DNA of 56,306 nt from Anaerolineae bacterium (GTDB lineage: Bacteria > Chloroflexota > Anaerolineae > Aggregatilineales > UBA3940): contig JAFGOY010000079.1 in NCBI GenBank assembly GCA_016926255.1, positions 1-56,306 on the forward strand. Direction: 5' to 3'. Position numbers and translations under genes: made by a program. Below, piece by piece: positions 7,964-16,077 of this stretch. The notes under the pieces are model-generated. The model worked only from the letters and a program-made list of their open reading frames with translations. It was not told where the DNA came from and searched no databases. How positions within the stretch are numbered: position 1 is the stretch's first letter; each line of letters begins with the position of its first letter.

Positions 7964-9763
7964 ATGGCAGAAGCCTCCCCCACCAGCTCGAACGAGATAA
8001 CGGCCAAACTGGCAGGTGCCCGACAGACCCTCGATCTTCTGAGAAACCAGATCAAGGTCGGTGACGTTGATGCCACATATTGGGTCACCCGGCTAGGAGA
8101 GATCAACGATCTGCTCGAATTGCTTACCGAAGAATACAAAGCCAGCGATCAACAGCGGCGGCTGGCTGCCCTGTATCAGGTGAGCAAAGCACTGGGAACC
8201 TCGCTCGATCTGGATCAGGTACTGAATCAGACGATGGATGCGATCATCCAGTTGACCAACGCCGAGCGTGGTTTCCTCATGCTGATCGGTGACGACAAAG
8301 AGCTTGCGATCAAGATCGCTCGCAACATGGATCAGGAATCGCTGGATGAGGATGAATTTGCTATCAGCCTCAGCGTCATCGAGATGGTCGTCAAAACCGG
8401 CGAGCAGGTTGTTACCACCAATGCCAGCAGCGATCCACGCTTTTCCGCTCAGGCGAGTGTGATCGTCCACAAACTGCGTTCCATACAATGTGTACCCCTC
8501 AAAGCACGCGGCGAGTTGATCGGTGTGATCTATGTCGATAACCGGCTCAAGAGTGGAGCCTTCGACGAAGACGACCTCGATATGCTTACCGCGTTTGCAA
8601 CCCAGGCAGCAATGGCAATCGAGAATGCCCGCCTGTTCACCCGAACCGACGCAGCACTGGCCCAGCGTGTCGAGGAGTTACAGCGGCTGCAAACCATCGA
8701 TCAGGAGCTTAACGAGACACTGGATTTCAGCCGGGTAATGGGGCTGACCCTTGAATGGGCGGTCAGGGCCACCCAGGCCAACAACGGCGCAATCGCCATC
8801 ATCGACCTTGACGAAGGGAAAACTCGTGTCATTGCCGAACAGGGCAAGACATCGACTGAAGTATCGGCCACTCTCCATGACAGCCAGGTGATCAACTTAA
8901 AAGGCATGCTGAACGTCCCCATCCAGCGGGAAGGTCGCGTCATCGGCGTTATTGCCCTGGGACGAGACGACGGCACCGTCTTCACACATGACGACCAGTC
9001 CTTTGTCCTTCGCCTTGCCGACCACGCCGCGATCTCGATTGAGAACGCCCGCCTCTACGAAGCGGTCAAATTTGCCAACGATGCCAAGACCGAATTCGTT
9101 TCGGTCATGACCCACGAATTACGTGTTCCCATGACTTCCATCAAAGGCTACGCCGAGATGATCGAGATGATGGGATCACTGACCGATCAGCAGAAGAATT
9201 TTTTGGAGATCATCCGCACCAACGTCGTCAGGATGAGCAACCTTGTCAGCGATCTGAGTGATATCTCCCGGCTGGAAAGTCAGCGCTTGAAAGTCGAGGT
9301 CGTCGAAGATGTCAGTATTCAGAAAGCCCTTGACGAGGTGCTTACGACAATCCAGGCTGAAATCAAAAACCGGGAACACACCCTCGATGTAAAAATCCCC
9401 AGGGATCTCCCGGGTGTCAACGTCGATCCACAGCGGTTGAACCAGATATTGACCAATCTGGTCAGCAATGCATGCAAGTACACACCAGACGGTGGAACGA
9501 TCACCATCCGGGCAGGTTCCGAAGCAGGCTTTGTCAGAGTCGAAGTGGAGGATACCGGCATCGGCATGACCCCCGAAGAGATAAGCAACCTGTTCACGAA
9601 ATTCTGGCGGGCAGAAGACCGGTACGTCCGCGAGCAGCAGGGAACAGGCCTCGGACTTGCCATTGCCAAGAATCTCGTCGAAATTCATGGCGGCGAAATG
9701 AGCGTCGACAGCGAGAAGGAAAAAGGAACGATATTTGCGTTCACATTACCGGTGAGTGGATAA
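7964..9763 (+). CDS. GAF-GAF sensor histidine kinase
   Basis: A 599-residue soluble kinase without transmembrane helices. A helical N-terminus (1-70) is followed by two GAF domains (about 75-225 and 245-370). Next comes a HisKA dimerisation domain with phosphoacceptor His384 in the H-box THELRVPMTSIKG, then an HATPase domain with N-box NLVSNACKY, G1 box DTGIGM and G2 box GTGLGLAIAKN. It should autophosphorylate in response to a small ligand or redox cue in the cytoplasm. The start ATG has AAGGGG upstream. The next gene starts seven bases after its stop. No receiver gene is adjacent; the REC-GAF protein at 97-1011 is a possible partner by architecture only. Confidence 0.93.
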   Translation: MAEASPTSSNEITAKLAGARQTLDLLRNQIKVGDVDATYWVTRLGEINDLLELLTEEYKASDQQRRLAALYQVSKALGTSLDLDQVLNQTMDAIIQLTNAERGFLMLIGDDKELAIKIARNMDQESLDEDEFAISLSVIEMVVKTGEQVVTTNASSDPRFSAQASVIVHKLRSIQCVPLKARGELIGVIYVDNRLKSGAFDEDDLDMLTAFATQAAMAIENARLFTRTDAALAQRVEELQRLQTIDQELNETLDFSRVMGLTLEWAVRATQANNGAIAIIDLDEGKTRVIAEQGKTSTEVSATLHDSQVINLKGMLNVPIQREGRVIGVIALGRDDGTVFTHDDQSFVLRLADHAAISIENARLYEAVKFANDAKTEFVSVMTHELRVPMTSIKGYAEMIEMMGSLTDQQKNFLEIIRTNVVRMSNLVSDLSDISRLESQRLKVEVVEDVSIQKALDEVLTTIQAEIKNREHTLDVKIPRDLPGVNVDPQRLNQILTNLVSNACKYTPDGGTITIRAGSEAGFVRVEVEDTGIGMTPEEISNLFTKFWRAEDRYVREQQGTGLGLAIAKNLVEIHGGEMSVDSEKEKGTIFAFTLPVSG

Positions 9764-9770
9764 ACAGGCT

Positions 9771-10448
9771 ATGACACGCACAGGAAACAGAGGGCCATAC
9801 CTTCGTCAAAAATTGCTGATTTACCATCGATTCGCAAAACGCTGGAGAATCGGGCCGCTGCTCACTGCGGTGATGGGCGGATTGCTTTACGGGATGGCCT
9901 GGCTTACCGATAAGAATCTGCTCCGTTCCGCCAATGTCGATTTCTTGCAGATGTTATGGGGGAATCGAATTTATATCCTGGGGTTGATCGGTTTCAGCCT
10001 GATTCTTTATGTATTGATCGTCGGAATCGGTCGATCCAGCTTCGTCGAAATCCGCCCGCAGGCGCTGCGTGTCCGGGCCGGAATGGTTACCTCTGACATT
10101 TCTTACGGGCGCATCCGCCAGATACGACTGGTTCAACTGGCGTCAGTTTATCCTCCCGACTCACTGCATGCGGGTGATTGGGCCACGCTGAAGCCTTTTA
10201 TAGATATGTCCTGCACTGCTGTCGACCTCCAATCCTGGCCGAAGTTGCCCCTCAAACGACTGTGGCACAAGTTCATGTTCACCCGGGATGGCCTCAGCCT
10301 GCTCTTCGTTGTCGAAGATGCGATGGTATTGAACCAGCAGATCGACAGCGCAATAGCAGCGCGGCAGGCCCGCCTGAGCAAATCACAACGCGGCTATCAG
10401 GACCCGGTCGAGCGTGCCGCTGAAATGGCCCGCAAGAAACGGATATGA
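9771..10448 (+). CDS. Membrane protein with PH-like domain
   Basis: A 225-residue protein, unrecognised by name. Two transmembrane helices (about residues 27-48 and 66-88 from the chosen start) are followed by a cytoplasmic part opening with FVEIRPQALRVRAGMVTSDISYGRIRQIR. That pattern is typical of bacterial PH-like (YdbT/YdbS-type) domains that follow a two-helix hairpin. The basic C-terminal tail is rich in Arg and Lys. A GTG at 9756 would overlap the kinase stop codon; the ATG at 9771 is preferred. It is co-transcribed with the histidine kinase and ends at a shared bidirectional terminator, so it may be a membrane partner of that kinase. Confidence 0.75.
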   Translation: MTRTGNRGPYLRQKLLIYHRFAKRWRIGPLLTAVMGGLLYGMAWLTDKNLLRSANVDFLQMLWGNRIYILGLIGFSLILYVLIVGIGRSSFVEIRPQALRVRAGMVTSDISYGRIRQIRLVQLASVYPPDSLHAGDWATLKPFIDMSCTAVDLQSWPKLPLKRLWHKFMFTRDGLSLLFVVEDAMVLNQQIDSAIAARQARLSKSQRGYQDPVERAAEMARKKRI

Positions 10449-10467
10449 TCCGTCCTGCTCCCTGAAA

Positions 10468-10510
10468 ACAAAGAACCGGGATGCCGATTTTTCAGCGTCC
10501 CGGTTTTGTT
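10468..10510. terminator. Bidirectional terminator between convergent genes
   Basis: AACCGGGA (10474-10481) pairs with TCCCGGTT (10498-10505), with T-rich flanks on both strands. It serves the PH-like protein gene (plus) and the sigma factor gene (minus). Confidence 0.8.
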
Positions 10511-10526
10511 TGTCAATATTCTATTG

Positions 10527-11747
10527 TCAGGAAAGGTAGTCGCGCAGATTGACCGCCAGCCTGGGGTGGCGTAGACGACGCAGCGCCTCTTTCTCCAACT
10601 GCCTGATCCGCTCGCGGGAGAGGCCAAACTTGTTGGCGATCTCTTCGAGCGTGTGCTGCTCTCCGCCCCCCAGCCCAAACCGCAGCCGCAGGATATGCGC
10701 CTGACGCGGCGTAAGCTCAGAAAGCACCTCTTCGATTGTTTCCTGAAGCAGGTGATGCGCAGCCGCTTCGGCAGGCTCCGGTGTATCCTGGTCTTCGATG
10801 AAGTCCCCGAATTCACTGTCGCCGTCGTCGCCGACCGGGCGTTCGAGCGCAATTGCATGCTGGCTGGCGTCCATCATCCCCCGGACACTTTCCGCCGGGA
10901 GATTCATCTCTTCGGCGATCTCCTCCGGGGTTGGACGGCGGCCAAGTTCCTGTTCGAGGACCTGCGCCGTGCGGTACATCTGCCGGATCCGCTCGGTCAT
11001 ATGCAGCGGAATGCGGATCGTGCGCGTTTTCTGTGCCAGGGCACGCGTGATCGCCTGACGAATCCACCAGGTTGCATACGTGCTGAAGCGGTTCCCACGC
11101 GTGTAGTCATACTTATCGACCGCCCGCATCAGCCCGACATTACCTTCCTGGATTAAATCCGGGAATGGCAAACCCTGTCCCATATAGCGTTTGGCAATGC
11201 TGACAACCAACCGCGTGTTGGCCCGCCCCAGGTGCTCACGCGCCTCCTGAGCCTGTTCGATTTGCAGGATCAGTTCAGCCCGCTCAGAGACAGAGAGAGC
11301 ATCGGTGTCTTCCAGCATCTTCCGAGCCATGTTCCCGATCTCGATGCTTTTGGCCAGGTCGATTTCCTCTTCAGCGGTCAACAAGGGTTCTTGTGCCATC
11401 TGGCGGAAATACAGGCCAACCGGGTCGTCAGCAGACACGGCATTGATGTCTGCCAGCGGCTCCTCAGGTTCTCCATCTTCGGGAGGTTCTTCGTCGTCCA
11501 ACTTCAAGTCCAGCAGGCTCGCTTCCTCGCCTTTCGAGTTGCGAACTTCGATTCCTACTTCGTCGAGGTCTTCCAGCAGCGTATCAATAGATGTCTCATC
11601 AAGATCGTCTGCCATGACCTCGACTAAATCCTCATAGGTTATGAACCCACGAATTTCCGAACGAGCCAGTAATTCCTGAATCACATCGCTACGGGAATCA
11701 TCGTAGGCGTGAGTCATCGACTGCACCCCGTCGATCATTTCTTCCAT
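10527..11747 (-). CDS. rpoD: Primary sigma factor, RpoD/SigA
   Basis: A 406-residue group 1 sigma-70 protein. A divergent acidic region 1.1 is followed by region 1.2 (DPVGLYFRQMA). Region 2 contains FPDLIQEGNVGLMRAVDKYD and the DNA-melting and -10 recognition helix RFSTYATWWIRQAI. Region 3 comes next, then region 4 with the -35 recognition helix in TLEEIANKFGLSRERIRQLEKEALRRLRHP. It directs RNA polymerase to housekeeping promoters of the TTGACA/TATAAT type found repeatedly in this window. The ATG at 11747 has AAAGG four bases upstream; a TTG four codons earlier is an alternative. A good promoter lies about 50 bases upstream. Confidence 0.95.
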   Translation of the reverse strand: MEEMIDGVQSMTHAYDDSRSDVIQELLARSEIRGFITYEDLVEVMADDLDETSIDTLLEDLDEVGIEVRNSKGEEASLLDLKLDDEEPPEDGEPEEPLADINAVSADDPVGLYFRQMAQEPLLTAEEEIDLAKSIEIGNMARKMLEDTDALSVSERAELILQIEQAQEAREHLGRANTRLVVSIAKRYMGQGLPFPDLIQEGNVGLMRAVDKYDYTRGNRFSTYATWWIRQAITRALAQKTRTIRIPLHMTERIRQMYRTAQVLEQELGRRPTPEEIAEEMNLPAESVRGMMDASQHAIALERPVGDDGDSEFGDFIEDQDTPEPAEAAAHHLLQETIEEVLSELTPRQAHILRLRFGLGGGEQHTLEEIANKFGLSRERIRQLEKEALRRLRHPRLAVNLRDYLS

Positions 11748-11800
11748 GTAGCCTTTCAACCACCTCTACAATAGTTTTTTGCCAGAAGGCAAGTCTTGTT

Positions 11801-11829
11801 ATTTTAGCATAACCTCAGGCTGGCTTCAA
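11801..11829 (-). promoter_or_regulatory. Promoter of rpoD
   Basis: On the minus strand TTGAAG (11824-11829), a 17-base spacer and TAAAAT (11801-11806) with an upstream TG (extended -10). An inverted repeat GGGAACG/CGTTCCC (11836-11842 and 11871-11877) lies directly upstream. The rest of the 11830-12030 gap shows no gene. Confidence 0.7.
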
Positions 11830-12033
11830 GAGCCTGGGAACGCTCTCATACTCGACTAGCCTTGCTGATTCGTTCCCTGCGTGTTGCATAACCTTGATTC
11901 CATTTTACCCTTTCTGGGGCGCAAATGGAACCACCCAACGCAATTTTTAAAGTCACTTCACCATTGGCCAGCAATAGAAATGACTTGGGCGAAGAGCGGC
12001 AACCATTACACACAGGCTATAAATAAACAATAA

Positions 12034-12059
12034 GTGCAGGCCAATTGATCAACCTGCAC
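12034..12059 (-). terminator. Probable terminator of trxB
   Basis: GTGCAGG (12034-12040) pairs with CCTGCAC (12053-12059). On the minus strand a T-rich stretch TTATTGTTTATTT follows. It lies about 105 bases after the trxB stop; the bases between hold no gene. Confidence 0.6.
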
Positions 12060-12164
12060 CTTTACTATTATACACACCTTGTCAAGCCCCTTTGAACCTG
12101 ACAGGGAATTATTCAATTTGCCTACGCTAAACAGGTGATTCCAAACTGCCGCTCCACCGGATAC

Positions 12165-13118
12165 TCACGTGGAAACAACCAGTTTTTCGTGTTCTTCTTC
12201 GTGCTCCTCAAGCCAGCGCGTGCAGGCAATTGCCGCCGCCGCGGCCTGCCCAACTGATGTCGCAACTTGCCGCCAGATCGAGTCCTGGATTTCACCCGCA
12301 GCAAACACGCCGGGCACGCTGGCCTGCATCCGGTCACTGGTGACCAGGTACCCCTGGGCGTCCATCTCTAGCTGGCCCTCAAAGAGCGCCGAGTTCGGGT
12401 AGTGCCCGATGAATATGAACACTCCGTCGGTATCGAGCTGCTCGACTTCGCCCGTCTTCACATTCCTGACCTTCACCCCGGTGACTCTATCATCGCCGAC
12501 GATCTCATCGACGACCGTATCCCAGATGAACGACATCTTCTCATTGTTTCTGGCTCGATTCTGGAGGAAAGCCCCGGCTCGCAGTTCATCGCGCCGGTGG
12601 ATGACGCGCACGCCCGTCGCGAACTTGGTCAGGAACAATCCTTCTTCAATCGCGCTGTCGCCGCCCCCGACGACGACCACATCCTTACCCCTGAAAAAGA
12701 ACCCGTCGCACGTTCCGCAGTAGCTCACGCCCCGGCCAATATATTCTTCCTCGCCGGGAACGCCCAGTCGCCGGGGAGAAGCTCCAACGGTGATGATCAC
12801 CGAGAGCGCCCGGTAGGTTTTCGAAGATGTTTTGACGGTGAACGGCGCCCCGCCGGTAAAGTCCACCTCGGTGACCAGATCGTATTCAATCCGTGCCCCG
12901 AATCGTTCCGCGTGCTGCCTGAACTGTTCAACCATCTCCGCTCCGGTCAGGCCATCGGGGAAGCCGGGATAATTCTCCACCTCGGCGGTGAGCGATACCT
13001 GCCCGCCGATCTGATCCCCGGCGATCACCAGCGGGTTGAGATCGGCGCGGGCCGTATACAATGCCGCCGTCAACCCGGCTGGACCCGAGCCAATAATGAT
13101 CACTTTCTCAACAGCCAT
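12165..13118 (-). CDS. trxB: Thioredoxin reductase
   Basis: A 317-residue FAD/NADPH enzyme that reduces thioredoxin, of normal family length. The FAD-binding GSGPAG is at 11-16 and the redox-active pair is Cys134/Cys137 in CGTCDG (CATCDG in most relatives). The NADPH-binding GGGDSA is at 151-156, and the C-terminal FAD contact is in [10 protein letters not shown], where the usual GD is GE. The gene follows an ECF sigma factor and a zinc anti-sigma gene on the same strand, 53 bases after the anti-sigma stop. This matches the SigR-RsrA-TrxB logic known from Streptomyces and suggests induction by disulfide stress. Confidence 0.95.
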   Translation of the reverse strand: MAVEKVIIIGSGPAGLTAALYTARADLNPLVIAGDQIGGQVSLTAEVENYPGFPDGLTGAEMVEQFRQHAERFGARIEYDLVTEVDFTGGAPFTVKTSSKTYRALSVIITVGASPRRLGVPGEEEYIGRGVSYCGTCDGFFFRGKDVVVVGGGDSAIEEGLFLTKFATGVRVIHRRDELRAGAFLQNRARNNEKMSFIWDTVVDEIVGDDRVTGVKVRNVKTGEVEQLDTDGVFIFIGHYPNSALFEGQLEMDAQGYLVTSDRMQASVPGVFAAGEIQDSIWRQVATSVGQAAAAAIACTRWLEEHEEEHEKLVVST

Positions 13119-13171
13119 TCCTTTTTCTCCAGACCTTACAATAACTTAACAACAGTCGTCGATGAGCCGAT

Positions 13172-13408
13172 TCAGCCAGAATCGGCATGATCTATCTCTC
13201 CTTCAAGGATCGAGATCAGCGCCCGGAACTCCATCTCGCAGCACCGGCACTGCTCCAGGTGACTCTTTACCTGTGGCAGCACCTCCGACGGGTCCTGCCC
13301 GGCGTGGATCATGTCGACGTATTCGTCGATGTGCTCGAAGCACTCATCACAGGTAATGTCGTCCGTTTTTGTATTGAAGATCGTTTTCACGACATCTGTA
13401 ATTTTCAT
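13172..13408 (-). CDS. Zinc-binding anti-sigma factor (RsrA/ZAS type)
   Basis: A 78-residue soluble protein with the zinc anti-sigma signature HX3CX2C at His50, Cys54 and Cys57 (HLEQCRCC). An N-terminal CDECFEH supplies Cys20, Cys23 and His26. In redox-sensing anti-sigma factors such as RsrA an N-terminal Cys and the HCC trio hold zinc; oxidation releases zinc and frees the sigma factor. Cys56 is an additional thiol beside the motif. There is no membrane helix, so sensing should be cytoplasmic. It lies 80 bases downstream of the ECF sigma gene and directly upstream of trxB. The cognate pairing is inferred from position. Confidence 0.82.
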   Translation of the reverse strand: MKITDVVKTIFNTKTDDITCDECFEHIDEYVDMIHAGQDPSEVLPQVKSHLEQCRCCEMEFRALISILEGEIDHADSG

Positions 13409-13488
13409 TTTATTCTTCTCTGCTCTGTCCGATGAAACCTTCGCCGGGATAGTCTCTCAAAGTATAGACGAGATTCGCTGCCCGTCTC

Positions 13489-14142
13489 TTACCCAAACAG
13501 GCTCAGGAGATACTCCAGAGAAAGCCCCTGATCCTCCATATAATGTTTTAGTTTCAGCCGCCCATCATGAACCAGTTTGTAGAGCGCGTTCCGGTTCGTA
13601 TCCATCCGGCGGGCGATTTCCTCGACCGGCACCCCGTCGAAGATATAGGCAGAAAGTGCCGTACGCTGGCGGTCGGTCAGGGCGTTTTCAAAAGCATCTT
13701 TCAGCATATGCAGGATTTCCTGCTGCTCGGCATAGTTCTCCGGGTGAGGGCTGCCCTCCGGCGTGACGCCCAGCGAGGCCAAATCCGGCATGATCTCCCC
13801 TTCGGCGGTCAGGTGCTCCAGGGAGTAGTCTTTGTACCTGACACGCCGCAGCTCGCTGATCGCCACCCGTGCCGCGATTTTCGATGCCCAGGTCGTGAAC
13901 TTACTTTCCCCCCGGAATGTCTCAAGACTGTCGAGTATTTTGATCAGCGCATCCTGGACAAAATCCTGTGCCATCTGCCGGATATCTTCGTCAGGAAGCT
14001 GTGACAGATCGCTTCGATCATGGCGCAGATAGTAGAACACACCCCGTTCCAGGTGTGCCCGCAGCGCTTCAAGCGCGTCGACATAGCTGGCGCTTTCTGA
14101 TTGCAGGTCTGAGAGCCAATCCTGGTTAGTCCGTTCGCTCAT
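13489..14142 (-). CDS. ECF-type RNA polymerase sigma factor
   Basis: A 217-residue sigma-70 family protein with region 2 (about 55-115, including QMAQDFVQDALIKI and the -10 recognition segment FTTWASKIAARVAISELRR) and region 4 (about 155-200, with LTDRQRTALSAYIFDGVPVEEIARRM). Regions 1 and 3 are absent, as in ECF factors; the N-terminal helix of about 50 residues is longer than usual. The ATG at 14142 has GGAG nine bases upstream; the in-frame GTG five codons earlier is less likely. With the next two genes it forms a probable stress unit: sigma, zinc anti-sigma, thioredoxin reductase. Confidence 0.9.
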   Translation of the reverse strand: MSERTNQDWLSDLQSESASYVDALEALRAHLERGVFYYLRHDRSDLSQLPDEDIRQMAQDFVQDALIKILDSLETFRGESKFTTWASKIAARVAISELRRVRYKDYSLEHLTAEGEIMPDLASLGVTPEGSPHPENYAEQQEILHMLKDAFENALTDRQRTALSAYIFDGVPVEEIARRMDTNRNALYKLVHDGRLKLKHYMEDQGLSLEYLLSLFG

Positions 14143-14184
14143 ATGGCTTAACTCCACTGGTGTTAGGCTTTGATTGTACCTATC

Positions 14185-14212
14185 TTGTTTTAATCGCCAA
14201 ACTTGCTATAGT
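14185..14212 (+). promoter_or_regulatory. Putative promoter of the aldo/keto reductase gene
   Basis: TTGTTT (14185-14190), a 16-base spacer and TATAGT (14207-14212). The divergent ECF sigma gene starts only about 40 bases away. Confidence 0.5.
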
Positions 14213-14250
14213 CAGATTCGTCCAGATAACCCAACCAGGAGGTCAAATCA

Positions 14251-15207
14251 ATGCAATATCGCCGATTAGGGCAGTCCGGGCTGAAGGTCAGCGAATTGAG
14301 TTTGGGTGGCTGGCTGACTTTTGGCGGCAGCATCACCGATGCGCAGATCGCCCGCGACATTATTATCAAAGCCTATGACAATGGCATCAATTTCTTCGAC
14401 ATCGCCGATATCTATGCGGGCGGCGAATCCGAACTTGCTATGGGCAGCGTTCTCAAGCTGTTTCCCCGCCACACGCTGGCCATTTCGTCCAAAGTTTTCT
14501 GGCCGATGAGCGACGACATCAACGACCGGGGACTGTCGCGCAAGCATATCATGGAATCGATTGACAAGTCCCTCCAGCGGATCGGCACCGACTACCTCGA
14601 TATGTATTTCTGCCACCGCTGGGATGATGAAACGCCGCTGCTTGAAACCATCCGCGTCATGGACGATCTGATCCACCAGGGGAAGGTCCTCTATTGGGGT
14701 ACCAGCGAATGGAGCGCCGGGCAGATTCAGCAGGCCAACGACCTCGCCAGCCGGTACAATCTGTACCCGCCGCAGGTGGAACAGCCTCAATACAATCTGC
14801 TGGTTCGCCAGCGATTCGAACAGGAGATCATGCCCGCCGCTTCCCGGAACGGGATGGGGCTGGTCACCTGGAGTCCGCTGGGAAGCGGCCTGCTCACCGG
14901 CAAATACGACGACGGCGTCCCCGCCGATTCGCGCCTCGCATCGGAAGACTGGCTGCGAAACGATCTACTGCGTGAAGAACGCCTCGAAAAGGTGCGTAAA
15001 CTCAAACCCATCGCCGATGATTTAGGCGTCACCCGCGCCGAGTTAGCCCTTGCCTGGGCGCTGCGTCACACGGAGATCAGCAGCGTAATCACTGGTGCGA
15101 CAAAACCCGGCCAGCTTGAAAGCAACCTCAAAGCCATATCGATCACCTTAACGAATGACGTTCTGGCCGCCATCGACGCGATTTTCTCTCCCACTGGCGA
15201 GAGTTGA
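14251..15207 (+). CDS. Aldo/keto reductase, potassium-channel beta-subunit-like
   Basis: A 318-residue NADPH-dependent oxidoreductase of the AKR (beta/alpha)8 barrel family. The start MQYRRLGQSGLKVSELSLGG is typical of the subgroup related to voltage-gated channel beta subunits and YghZ. The catalytic tetrad is complete: Asp50, Tyr55, Lys81 and His122. The cofactor pocket motif GTSEWSAGQI and the ITGATKPGQLESNLKA tail are present. Such enzymes reduce aldehydes such as methylglyoxal; the real substrate is unknown. AGGAGG lies before the ATG. The hydrolase gene follows 12 bases after the stop, so the two are probably co-transcribed. Confidence 0.92.
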   Translation: MQYRRLGQSGLKVSELSLGGWLTFGGSITDAQIARDIIIKAYDNGINFFDIADIYAGGESELAMGSVLKLFPRHTLAISSKVFWPMSDDINDRGLSRKHIMESIDKSLQRIGTDYLDMYFCHRWDDETPLLETIRVMDDLIHQGKVLYWGTSEWSAGQIQQANDLASRYNLYPPQVEQPQYNLLVRQRFEQEIMPAASRNGMGLVTWSPLGSGLLTGKYDDGVPADSRLASEDWLRNDLLREERLEKVRKLKPIADDLGVTRAELALAWALRHTEISSVITGATKPGQLESNLKAISITLTNDVLAAIDAIFSPTGES

Positions 15208-15219
15208 GAACTGGCATAA

Positions 15220-15918
15220 ATGGAGGAATACAAAGTCATACAGGTCAATGACCTGTCGATGGCCTACCTGGAACGCGGCGACGGCCCGACTGTCATCGCC
15301 CTCCACGCGGCGACGGCAGACAGCGTCCAGATGGGCTGGCTGACCCGCATCATCGTCCATGAGGGGTTTAACGTCGTCACGCCCGACCAGCGCGGGCACG
15401 GCAGGACCGGCAACCCGGCGGGAGATCTCCATCTCCCCCGGCTGGTCGACGACTTCCTGGAATTTGCCTACCTGCTGGGCCGATCTCCCATACATGGAAT
15501 AGGGTACAGTATGGGCGGAGCAGTGCTGCTTTATGCCGCCCAACGCCGTCCTGACCTGTTCCGCTCGCTGATCCTGCTCGGCACCAGCTATAAGGCCCCC
15601 TCCGAGCAGCGCATCCGGGCGGCGGTCGGCCCCCTTGAAGACGCTCCCGACGGGCCACGCAAAGTCTTCGACCTCGAAACCGGGATCGTCGTCGGCTGGG
15701 ATGCATCGGTCGAGGCGTTCACCGGTGTCACCTGCCCCACGCTGATCATCATCGGGGATCGTGACGAGTTCATCGACCCGGCAGAGAACCTGGAACTATA
15801 CAGCACGCTCCCCAACGCCGAACTGCTGATCATCCCCCGCTGCGATCACCTGGGCCTCGTCAGGCACCCGCTGCTAACCTACGCCCTCACCGATTTCTAC
15901 AGCCACATCTCGCGCTGA
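15220..15918 (+). CDS. Alpha/beta hydrolase
   Basis: A 232-residue alpha/beta-hydrolase-fold enzyme with a compact lid. The nucleophile elbow GYSMGG places Ser97. The acid is in IIGDRDEFIDP near residue 185 and the catalytic His is in PRCDHLGL near 212. The oxyanion region is HAATAD, where HG would be usual. The substrate cannot be told from sequence; esterase, thioesterase and C-C hydrolase roles all occur in this fold. It sits behind the aldo/keto reductase as a probable two-gene operon ending at a strong hairpin. Confidence 0.85.
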   Translation: MEEYKVIQVNDLSMAYLERGDGPTVIALHAATADSVQMGWLTRIIVHEGFNVVTPDQRGHGRTGNPAGDLHLPRLVDDFLEFAYLLGRSPIHGIGYSMGGAVLLYAAQRRPDLFRSLILLGTSYKAPSEQRIRAAVGPLEDAPDGPRKVFDLETGIVVGWDASVEAFTGVTCPTLIIIGDRDEFIDPAENLELYSTLPNAELLIIPRCDHLGLVRHPLLTYALTDFYSHISR

Positions 15919-15924
15919 CGGCAC

Positions 15925-15954
15925 AAAAAGAGACAGGGTAATTAGCCCTGTCTC
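15925..15954. terminator. Terminator hairpin, best in minus direction
   Basis: A perfect 9-bp stem GAGACAGGG/CCCTGTCTC (15930-15938 and 15946-15954). On the minus strand it is followed by five T (15925-15929). The plus-strand side is only moderately T-rich. It can close both the hydrolase operon (plus) and the long minus-strand unit. Confidence 0.7.
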
Positions 15955-15987
15955 CGTTATCTGTCGCTTTTGAAAGAAAAGATATGT

Positions 15988-16034
15988 TGTCCCCCTTTGC
16001 CAAGGGGGGACAGCTTCTCGCACAAGCGAGAAGC
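15988..16034. repeat. Two tandem palindromes
   Basis: A first hairpin pairs TGTCCCCCTT (15988-15997) with 16002-16012, with one bulged base. A second is a perfect 9-bp stem GCTTCTCGC/GCGAGAAGC with loop ACAA (16013-16034), followed by AGGGGGGTG. The design resembles small dispersed palindromic elements found between convergent genes, but no second copy was noticed in this window. Confidence 0.5.
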
Positions 16035-16077
16035 AGGGGGGTGATCGGGAATATATACAGCGCAGGCAGAAATCAGG

